Shown here piece by piece: positions 8,722 through 15,442 of a stretch of DNA of 64,000 bases. The position numbers and the translations under genes are program-made. Positions within the stretch are counted from its first letter, which is position 1. Each line of letters opens with the position of its first letter. Source of the DNA: Gemmobacter lanyuensis (GTDB taxonomy: Bacteria > Pseudomonadota > Alphaproteobacteria > Rhodobacterales > Rhodobacteraceae); assembly GCF_014652355.1 (NCBI RefSeq), contig NZ_BMYQ01000001.1:246180-310179 (forward strand), in the 5' to 3' direction. A model generated the notes under the pieces. It was not told the origin of the DNA. It saw only the letters and a program-made list of their open reading frames with translations, and searched no databases.

Positions 8722-9911
8722 ACCTTCGGCGCGGCGGGCAGGCGCGCCACCACCCCCGCCAGCATCAGCGCCAGCGCCCCGCAAAGCGCAATCGCCGCGA
8801 GCATCGGCAGCACCGATCCATCAAAGAACGGGCCGGTGAGGGCGATCATCACGCCGCCCGCCAGCATCTGTAGCGTGCCGCCCAGCGACGAGGCCAGCCC
8901 CGCCACATCGCCATGATCATCCAGCGCCATGACCATGGCGGTGGGGATCACAAGGCCAAGGCAGGCATTGGCCAGAAACAGCCCCGCCATCGTGACGACC
9001 AGCGTCGCCCCGCCCATCAGCCCGATCCCGAAAAGCCCGATTGTGAAGACGGCAAAACCCATGGTGGCGCGCACCATCACCGTGCGGGCGCCAAAGCGCA
9101 TCCCCAGCCGCGCGGCCACCTGCGATGAGGAGAAAAACCCCAGCGCATTGACCGCGAAGGCCAGCGAAAACTGTGTGGGCGTCAGGCCGAAGGCCTCGGC
9201 ATAGACAAAGGACGCCGAGGCGATGAAGACGAAGAAGCTGCCCATGGCAAAGCCGCCCAGCAGGGTCAGCGCCATGAAGCCCCGGTGGGTCAGGAGTTTC
9301 GCGCTCCCCCGCAGCAGCGCCCGGACCGAAACCGGCTGCCGGTCGGTCGGGGCCAGCGTCTCTTGCAGCAGGAACCGCGTCATCAGCAGCGAAATCACCG
9401 TGGCCAGGATCAGCGCGCCGAAAATCGCCCGCCAGCCCGCCAGTGCCATCAGCCCCGCTCCCACCAGCGGCGCTAGGAAGGGCGAGACCGAGATCACCAG
9501 CATGATCGCCGCCATCATCCGCGTCGCCTCATGCCCGGTGGACAGGTCGCGGATCACGGCCCGCGGCACCACCATCACGGCCGCGCCACCCAGACCCTGC
9601 ACGAAACGGCCGAAGATCAGCGCCTCGGTCGTGGGGGCGAAGGTGCAGATCAGCGTGCCCAGCAGGAAAATGCCAAGGCCCACATAGATCGGCGTCTTCC
9701 GCCCGGCCTGATCGGCCCAGGGGCCATAGATCAGCTGGGCAAGACCGAAAGCGATGAAATAGCTGGTGATCGTGCCCTGCATGGCTGGCACGCTTGCGCC
9801 CAGATCCGCACCGATACGGGGCAGGGCGGGCAGATACATGTCGATGGCAAAGGGGCCGACCGCCGACAAAAGCCCGAGAACGAGCGCGGCGCGCAAAAGA
9901 GAGGAAGGCAT
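8706..9911 (-). CDS. Bcr/CflA-family multidrug efflux MFS transporter
   Basis: This 401-residue, twelve-helix major facilitator protein has the Bcr/CflA family opening LSAVGPFAIDMYLPALPRI, followed by ADLGASVPAMQGTITSYFIAFGLAQLIYGPWADQ-type helices and the loop motif DQAGRKTPIYVG. Members export drugs and small metabolites by proton antiport. It is convergent with dusA (16-bp overlap) and divergent from the TauE-family gene, with about 145 bp between the two starts. The substrate cannot be inferred. Confidence 0.9.
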   Translation of the reverse strand: MPSSLLRAALVLGLLSAVGPFAIDMYLPALPRIGADLGASVPAMQGTITSYFIAFGLAQLIYGPWADQAGRKTPIYVGLGIFLLGTLICTFAPTTEALIFGRFVQGLGGAAVMVVPRAVIRDLSTGHEATRMMAAIMLVISVSPFLAPLVGAGLMALAGWRAIFGALILATVISLLMTRFLLQETLAPTDRQPVSVRALLRGSAKLLTHRGFMALTLLGGFAMGSFFVFIASASFVYAEAFGLTPTQFSLAFAVNALGFFSSSQVAARLGMRFGARTVMVRATMGFAVFTIGLFGIGLMGGATLVVTMAGLFLANACLGLVIPTAMVMALDDHGDVAGLASSLGGTLQMLAGGVMIALTGPFFDGSVLPMLAAIALCGALALMLAGVVARLPAAPKVQASA

Positions 9912-10056
9912 GGAGGAAAACCGATCTTAAAGTTGGACCAGAGCGTAACCTTTTCGGCGCTGCGGCACAATCGCCCTCTGGAAGCGGCGCGGCGGGCGGT
10001 CTAGCTTGCGCCCGCGCGGGCCGTATTCCGGCCCGATCCCAAGCGGAGTTTCCCGG

Positions 10057-10875
10057 ATGTCCGACCCCATCACCCTTCTGTCGATGCTGGCTTTGCTGGT
10101 GGGGATCGGGGCCTTGGCCGGGATCATCGCGGGGCTTCTGGGTGTGGGCGGGGGCATCGTGCTAGTGCCTGCGTTCTTCTATGCCTTCGCGCATCTGGGC
10201 TATGACGGGCCGCAGCTGATGCAGGTCTGTCTGGGCACCTCGCTTGCCACGATCATGGCCACGGCCATGCGGTCGGTGCGGGCGCATGACCGGCGCGGGG
10301 CGGTGGATTGGGCGCTGCTGCGCGGATGGGCGCCGGTGATCGGGGGCGGTGCGGTGCTGGGATTTCTGACCGCGACGCAGTTGAAATCGACGACGCTGCA
10401 GGCGGTCTTTGGCTGCCTTGGTCTTGTGGCCGGGCTCTGGATGGCCTTTGGGCGGGCGGATTGGCGGCTGGCCGACCATCTGCCGCAGGGGCCGGGGAAA
10501 TGGGCGCTTGGCGGGGGGCTTGGTTTCCTGTCGGTGCTGATGGGCATCGGCGGCGGCACCTTTGGCGTGCCGATGATGACGCTCTACGGCATGCCGATCC
10601 ATCGCGCCGTCGGCACGGCCTCGGGCTTCGGGCTGATCATTGCGGTGCCCTCGGCCATCGGCTTTCTGGTCATGCCGGTTGCGGGCGCGCCGCCCTATAC
10701 GCTGGGGGCGGTCAACCTGCCGGCCTTTGTCGTCATCGTCGCCATGACGCTGCTGACCACGCCGCTCGGGGTGCGTCTGGCCCATGCGATGGACCCCAAG
10801 CCTTTGAAACGGGCCTTTGCGGCCTTCCTGATTCTGGTGGCGCTGAACATGTTGCGGAAGGTGGCGGGATGGTAA
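10057..10875 (+). CDS. TauE/SafE-family sulfite/anion exporter-like permease
   Basis: This 272-residue inner-membrane protein has about eight helices and the two glycine-rich repeats of the family: LLGVGGGIVLVPAFFY near the N terminus and LMGIGGGTFGVPMMTLYG in the second half. Family members move sulfite, sulfoacetate or other organic sulfur anions, and many remain uncharacterised. I chose the ATG at 10057 because GGAG lies ten bases upstream; an earlier in-frame start would add 17 residues of arginine/proline-rich sequence with no ribosome binding site. The stop overlaps the start of the next gene (ATGGTAA), so the two are translationally coupled. Confidence 0.88.
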   Translation: MSDPITLLSMLALLVGIGALAGIIAGLLGVGGGIVLVPAFFYAFAHLGYDGPQLMQVCLGTSLATIMATAMRSVRAHDRRGAVDWALLRGWAPVIGGGAVLGFLTATQLKSTTLQAVFGCLGLVAGLWMAFGRADWRLADHLPQGPGKWALGGGLGFLSVLMGIGGGTFGVPMMTLYGMPIHRAVGTASGFGLIIAVPSAIGFLVMPVAGAPPYTLGAVNLPAFVVIVAMTLLTTPLGVRLAHAMDPKPLKRAFAAFLILVALNMLRKVAGW

Positions 10876-11612
10876 GCGATTGCGGTTGGCGGCGGATCGG
10901 GCCGCATCCGAAGATTCTGGCCTGGGCCGAGGCCGCCCTGCCGGTGGCCGAAAAGGTTCTGGCCACCAGTGCTGAAGTCTGGCGCTGCGGCGGCACCTGG
11001 TTCGTCGGGGTCGATGCCCTGCCCAATGATGCGGCGGGATGCATCGGCGGGGTGGCGCTGCCCTGGGATGTGATCGGCCTTGCGCCCGTGCCGCTGCATC
11101 GCGCGCAGCTTTCGGTCATGCGGCCCGGCTACCCCCAACCCTCTGAAACCGAGAGCGAGGCCGCCTACGGTTTCCGCCTTCGGCGGGGGGCCGCGCATCT
11201 GGATGGGCTGATCGCCGATGCCGATAAGCGCCGCTATGTGGCAGAGCCCCATGCCTGGGTGCTGGGCCTGTCGCTGAATGCCTGTTCTGCCGACGCGGCA
11301 CCGCTGACAGTCTGGGAAGGCAGCCATCACATCATGCGGGCCGCACTGGCCGAGGCTCTGCGCCCCCATCCGACCGAAGACTGGGGCCGGGTGGATATCA
11401 CGGCGGCCTATACCGCCGCGCGCAAACAGTGTTTTGAACGTTGTCCCCGGCGCGATCTGCCCTCGCGCCCCGGTGAGGCGATCCTGATCCACCGCCATCT
11501 GCTGCACGGGGTCAGCCCCTGGGCCGAGGGCGCAGAGGCGCCCGCAGCCGGGCGCATCATCGCCTATTTCCGCCCGGAATTGCCCGATGTGGCGTCCTGG
11601 ATCGGGGACTGA
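10869..11612 (+). CDS. Uncharacterised protein with PhyH-like oxygenase features
   Basis: This 247-residue soluble protein starts at an ATG that overlaps the last codons of the TauE/SafE gene. I do not recognise a named family with certainty. The C-terminal half has the layout of phytanoyl-CoA dioxygenase-like cupins: EPHAWVLGLSLNAC, a TVWEGSHHIM strand-turn, then RPGEAILIHRHLLHGVSPW and GRIIAYFRPE. This resembles the distal His and Arg of a non-heme iron, 2-oxoglutarate site. A clear HxD pair is not obvious (the nearest is the PHAW region), so catalysis is uncertain. Coupling to a permease suggests it acts on, or is regulated with, the transported compound. Confidence 0.6.
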   Translation: MVSDCGWRRIGPHPKILAWAEAALPVAEKVLATSAEVWRCGGTWFVGVDALPNDAAGCIGGVALPWDVIGLAPVPLHRAQLSVMRPGYPQPSETESEAAYGFRLRRGAAHLDGLIADADKRRYVAEPHAWVLGLSLNACSADAAPLTVWEGSHHIMRAALAEALRPHPTEDWGRVDITAAYTAARKQCFERCPRRDLPSRPGEAILIHRHLLHGVSPWAEGAEAPAAGRIIAYFRPELPDVASWIGD

Positions 11613-11625
11613 GGCGGGGGGCTGA

Positions 11626-11856
11626 TCAGCCCTCTATCCGCCCCATGCGCCCACCGCGGCGCTTGTGCAGACGGGGGGCACGGCCCGGCAGATCGGCCAT
11701 GATCGCGCGGCGCGCATCTGGCGTCAGCCGCGACCAGCTGCCGATTTCCTCGATGGTGCGATAGCAGCCCACGCAGATCCGCTCTACCGGATGCACCGAG
11801 CAGAGCTTCTTGCAGGGGCTTTCGATCTCGGCCCGTCTCCAGACGTCGTCACTCAT
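11626..11856 (-). CDS. DUF1289 small cysteine-motif protein
   Basis: This 76-residue protein carries the DUF1289 core SPCKKLCSVHPVERICVGC followed by RTIEEIGSWSRLTPDARR. Four closely spaced cysteines (C-x3-C and C-x2-C) suggest a small metal-binding or Fe-S fold; the function of the family is unknown. The start at 11856 overlaps the ruvX stop by 8 bp, so it is the last gene of the ccmI-ruvX-DUF1289 operon. The tail is rich in arginine and glycine (RGGRMGRIEG). Confidence 0.85.
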   Translation of the reverse strand: MSDDVWRRAEIESPCKKLCSVHPVERICVGCYRTIEEIGSWSRLTPDARRAIMADLPGRAPRLHKRRGGRMGRIEG

Positions 11857-12334
11857 CCCGTTGTTCCCGCCGCAGATGCGCCAGCCGGTCCAGCGCCCCC
11901 TGCAGGATAAACCCTGCGGCGACATGGTCGATCACCTCAGAGCGACGCATCCGGGACATATCCGCCTCAAGCAGCGCCCGTTCGGCAGCCACAGTGGACA
12001 AACGTTCGTCCCACAAGAGAATCGGGATCGGCTGCAGCCGGTCAAAATTCCGCGCAAAGGCGCGGGTCGATTGCGCGCGCGGCCCCTCGGTCCCGTCCAT
12101 GTTGCGCGGCAGACCCAGCACCAGCCCGCCCACGCGGCGATCGGCAATGATCTTCTGCAGGGCCACCGCATCGTCGGTGAACTTCACCCGCTTGATGGTC
12201 AAAAGCGGCGAGGCCACGCTGATCATCACATCCGACAGCGCAACCCCGATGGTCTTGGTTCCGAAGTCAAGGCCCGCAAGCGGCTGCATCCGGGGCAGGG
12301 CGGCGGCAAATTCGACGGCATCGTCATAGATCAT
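11849..12334 (-). CDS. ruvX: Holliday-junction resolvase-like / pre-16S rRNA nuclease RuvX (YqgF)
   Basis: This 161-residue RNase H-fold protein has LAGLDFGTKTIGVALSD at the first catalytic strand, the GLPRNMDGTEGPRA loop, and WDERLSTVAAE with its acidic catalytic pair. YqgF proteins mature the 5' end of 16S rRNA and have been linked to recombination. The start at 12334 shares ATGA with the ccmI stop; an earlier in-frame extension would run 49 residues into ccmI and has no family similarity. It is the second gene of a leftward operon. Confidence 0.92.
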   Translation of the reverse strand: MIYDDAVEFAAALPRMQPLAGLDFGTKTIGVALSDVMISVASPLLTIKRVKFTDDAVALQKIIADRRVGGLVLGLPRNMDGTEGPRAQSTRAFARNFDRLQPIPILLWDERLSTVAAERALLEADMSRMRRSEVIDHVAAGFILQGALDRLAHLRREQRDE

Positions 12335-13548
12335 TGCGCCACCCCCGCCTGTTCGGCAGCAGCACGCAGGATATCCAGCTCCGCCTCTTTGCCGGTGAAC
12401 TTCGTCTGGGCTTCGGCATAGATCGCGCGGGCGCGGTCGGCCTGCCCCAGCACCCCCAGCGACGAAATGAGACGCGCCCATTCCTCGGCGCTGCCCCCTT
12501 CGGATGCCAGACGGTCATTCAGCTGCGCGACCATGCCCTCGATCATCGCGGTGCGATCCTCGGCTGACATTTCTGAGGCGGCGGCCATGGCGGCGGCATC
12601 CGGCCCCGGCGCCCCGGCGGCGCCCGGCGGGGCATAGCGCACCCCTGCCATGGCCGCGAGACCCGCGATGTCGCGCTGGATCGGCGCAACCCATGGCGCA
12701 TCGGCGGGCGAGGTTTCCAGCAGGTCACGCCACATCGGGAAGGCCAGATCCGGCCGCCCCGTCTGCAACAGCATCAGGCCGCCATAATAGCGCGCAGTTC
12801 CATTCTTGGGATCTCGTTTCAGGGCTTCGGTCAGCGCGGCTTCCGCCTCGGGCGACACATAGCCCCCGGCGGCATAGATCAGCAGCTCTGCCCGCGAGGC
12901 ATGGTCTTCGGCGGTCGCATTTGCCCCCTTGAGGCGGATCACCGTATCCTGCGCGGCCAGTGCCGCGGTGAAACGGCCAAGACGCGCCTCGTTCTGGGCC
13001 AAAAGCTGTTGCCCGCGCAGATCGTCGGGGCGTTCGGCCACGGCAGCGCGAAGCTTTTCCATCAGGGCCTGATATTCAGGTTCGACGTCCGGCGCGGGGT
13101 GGGGGGGCACATCGGCCTCGGCCACGGCTTGGGAAGGGCGGCTCGCGCGCGCCTCATCTGCGGCGGCGATACGGGCAGCCAGCGGCATGTCGGGATAGCC
13201 GGGCGCCCCGATCCGCTCATAAAGCCAGACCGCCGCCGATGTCGCAATCAGCACGGTCCCTGCGGCGATGGTGGCCCCGCGTGTCGCAACTGAACCGGTC
13301 GCCGTGGTGCCCGCGGCGCGATCGGCATCCAGAATGCGACGGGACACTTCAAGGCGCAGCCGCGCGGCTTCCTCAGGGGCAATGGTCCCGCGGGCGGCAT
13401 CGCGTTCCACCTCGGCCAGCTGATCGCGATAGACCTGAAGGTCTTGTGCCGCTGCCGGTTGTGCTGGAATTCCGCGCCGCATGCCCAGAAGCAGCGCCAC
13501 CACCGAGGCAAGCAACAGCGCCCCCGCCGTCAGCCAGAACATCATCAT
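12331..13548 (-). CDS. ccmI: c-type cytochrome biogenesis protein CcmI (CycH)
   Basis: This 405-residue protein has an N-terminal membrane helix (FWLTAGALLLASVVALLLG). A short cytoplasmic loop follows with the CcmI signature VYRDQLAEVERDAARG, then RLRLEVSRRIL, a second helix near residue 90-110, and a periplasmic TPR-rich domain. CcmI binds the C terminus of apocytochrome c and delivers it to the CcmFH haem ligase. The start at 13548 has GGAG eleven bases upstream. The rest of the ccm genes are not in the window; the gene leads an operon with ruvX and DUF1289. Confidence 0.92.
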   Translation of the reverse strand: MMMFWLTAGALLLASVVALLLGMRRGIPAQPAAAQDLQVYRDQLAEVERDAARGTIAPEEAARLRLEVSRRILDADRAAGTTATGSVATRGATIAAGTVLIATSAAVWLYERIGAPGYPDMPLAARIAAADEARASRPSQAVAEADVPPHPAPDVEPEYQALMEKLRAAVAERPDDLRGQQLLAQNEARLGRFTAALAAQDTVIRLKGANATAEDHASRAELLIYAAGGYVSPEAEAALTEALKRDPKNGTARYYGGLMLLQTGRPDLAFPMWRDLLETSPADAPWVAPIQRDIAGLAAMAGVRYAPPGAAGAPGPDAAAMAAASEMSAEDRTAMIEGMVAQLNDRLASEGGSAEEWARLISSLGVLGQADRARAIYAEAQTKFTGKEAELDILRAAAEQAGVAQ

Positions 13549-13788
13549 GGGCCGTCTCCGTTTCCTGCCTTCGCCCCTCCATGTAGCGGCTCTGCGGGCC
13601 GGGCAAAAGGGTCTTGGCGTCGCAGGCCGGGCGGGGCCGATTCATGGCACGCGCAGGGGCGCGCACAGGGCGTAAAATATCCTTTGCACAGAGGTCGCAA
13701 TTTTCCCCATTGTGCCGCTGGGCGCTGCGGAAAATCCCGCGGACCGATGCATCGTTCTTTCATACCCGAACAGGGAGTTGGACAACCC

Positions 13789-15036
13789 ATGAAACGTTAC
13801 TCGGTCTTTGCCATCGCACGCGAGGCACTGCGCTATCACCAAGGGTGGGACAAGGCCTGGGCCTCACCCGCGCCGAAATCATCCTACGATGTCATCATCG
13901 TGGGTGCGGGCGGCCACGGCCTTGCCACCGCCTATTATCTGGGCAAGAACTTTGGCATCACCAATGTTGCGGTGATCGAAAAGGGCTGGCTCGGCGGCGG
14001 CAACACCGGCCGGAACACGACCATCATCCGGTCGAACTACCTGCAGGACCCTTCGGCGGCGATCTATGAAAAGGCCCGCTCGCTCTATGAGGACCTGAGC
14101 CAGGACATCAACTACAACGTGATGTTCAGCCCGCGCGGCCTGCTGATGCTGGCGCAGACCCATCACGAGGTGCGCGGCTACCTGCGGACGGTCCATGCCA
14201 ACAACCTGCAGGGCGTCAAGACGGAATGGATCGGCCCCGAAAAGGTCAAGGAACTGGTTCCGATCATCAATATCGATGGCCCTCGCTATCCGGTTCTGGG
14301 TGCGCTCTACCAGGCCCGCGGCGGCACCGCCCGTCACGATGCGGTCGCCTGGGGCTATGCCCGTGCCTGCTCGGCCATGGGGATGGACATCATCCAGCAA
14401 TGCGAAGTGACCGGCGTGCGCTCCGAGGGTGGCAAGGTCGTCGGCGTTGACACCACCAAGGGCTACATCGGCACCAAGAAGCTCGGGATCGTCGTCGCCG
14501 GCCATTCGGGCCAGGTCGCCGATATGGCGGGCTTCCGCCTTCCGGTCGAAGCCGTGGCGCTGCAGGCGCTTGTCTCTGAACCGATCAAGCCCTGCATGGA
14601 TGTGGTCGTCATGGCCAATACCGTCCACGGCTACATGTCGCAATCCGACAAGGGCGAGATGGTCATCGGCGGCGGCACCGACGGGTTCAACAACTTCACC
14701 CAGCGCGGCAGCTTCCACCATATCGAGGAAACGCTCCGCGCGCTGGTCGAAACCTTCCCCATGATCTCGCGGCTCAAGATGCTGCGGCAGTGGGGCGGCA
14801 TCGTGGACATGACCGGCGACCGTTCGCCCATCATCTCGAAGACGCCGCTGGGCAATTGCTTCATCAACTGCGGCTGGGGCACCGGCGGCTTCAAGGCGAT
14901 CCCCGGTTCGGGCTGGGCCATGGCCGAGCTGATGGCCAAGGGCGAACCCGGCCCCCTCGCGGCAGAATTCAACATGTGGCGCTTCCGCGAAGGCCAGTTC
15001 ATCGACGAATCCGTTGCGGCAGGGGTGGCGCACTGA
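13789..15036 (+). CDS. soxB: Sarcosine oxidase, subunit beta
   Basis: This 415-residue flavoprotein is the beta subunit of heterotetrameric sarcosine oxidase, which converts sarcosine, tetrahydrofolate and oxygen to glycine, 5,10-methylenetetrahydrofolate and hydrogen peroxide. The dinucleotide-binding motif DVIIVGAGGHGLATAYYLG is near residue 35 and is followed by EKGWLGGGNTGRNTTIIRSN, the flavin-contacting segment of the family. The C-terminal part has GNCFINCGWGTGGFKAIPGS. The start ATG at 13789 has GGGAG at 13773-13777; a longer frame upstream is non-coding. It is the first gene of soxBDAG, reading right. Confidence 0.95.
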   Translation: MKRYSVFAIAREALRYHQGWDKAWASPAPKSSYDVIIVGAGGHGLATAYYLGKNFGITNVAVIEKGWLGGGNTGRNTTIIRSNYLQDPSAAIYEKARSLYEDLSQDINYNVMFSPRGLLMLAQTHHEVRGYLRTVHANNLQGVKTEWIGPEKVKELVPIINIDGPRYPVLGALYQARGGTARHDAVAWGYARACSAMGMDIIQQCEVTGVRSEGGKVVGVDTTKGYIGTKKLGIVVAGHSGQVADMAGFRLPVEAVALQALVSEPIKPCMDVVVMANTVHGYMSQSDKGEMVIGGGTDGFNNFTQRGSFHHIEETLRALVETFPMISRLKMLRQWGGIVDMTGDRSPIISKTPLGNCFINCGWGTGGFKAIPGSGWAMAELMAKGEPGPLAAEFNMWRFREGQFIDESVAAGVAH

Positions 15037-15046
15037 TGCATCCCCT

Positions 15047-15092
15047 TCATCTTGGCAAAAATATCCTGGGGGTATGGGGGCAACGCCCCCAT
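15047..15092 (+). repeat. REP-like extragenic palindrome inside the sox operon
   Basis: The gap between soxB and soxD holds CTTCATCTTGGCAAAAATAT followed by a perfect stem ATGGGGGC (15074-15081) and GCCCCCAT (15085-15092) with a 3-nt loop. The motif style (an A/T-rich core, then a G5/C5 hairpin) resembles dispersed intergenic elements I associate with Rhodobacterales genomes. Only one copy is seen here. It may adjust soxB versus soxDAG mRNA levels. Confidence 0.5.
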
Positions 15093-15118
15093 GACACCCG
15101 CAAGCACGAGGCCCGGAC

Positions 15119-15442
15119 ATGCTGATCCTTGAATGCCCCTATTGCGGCGTCAAAGCCGAAGAAACCGAACTGACCCCGGGCTACGAGGCGCACCTGAAAC
15201 GCTTCGGTCCCGGTTCGTCGGACGAGGATTTCGAAAACTACATGTTCGCCCGCAAGAACCCCAAGGGCGTGCACTTTGAACGCTGGCGCCATGCCTATGG
15301 CTGCGGCAAATGGTTCCTGGCGGCGCGTTGCACCGCGACGCTTGAGGTCTTCGGCACCTATCCTGCCCAAACCTCGGAACCGCCCGCCGAAATCGTCGCC
15401 AAGATCAAGGCCAAGCGGCCGGACTGGAAGGGTTACAAATGA
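15119..15442 (+). CDS. soxD: Sarcosine oxidase, subunit delta
   Basis: This 107-residue subunit has the zinc-binding cysteines of SoxD: LECPYCGVKAEE at the N terminus and WRHAYGCGKWFLAARC in the middle. The phrase NPKGVHFERWRHAYGCGKWF is typical of the family. It is the small structural subunit of the heterotetramer. It lies 82 bp after soxB, beyond the REP-like hairpin, and its stop overlaps the soxA start (ATGA at 15439). Confidence 0.95.
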   Translation: MLILECPYCGVKAEETELTPGYEAHLKRFGPGSSDEDFENYMFARKNPKGVHFERWRHAYGCGKWFLAARCTATLEVFGTYPAQTSEPPAEIVAKIKAKRPDWKGYK

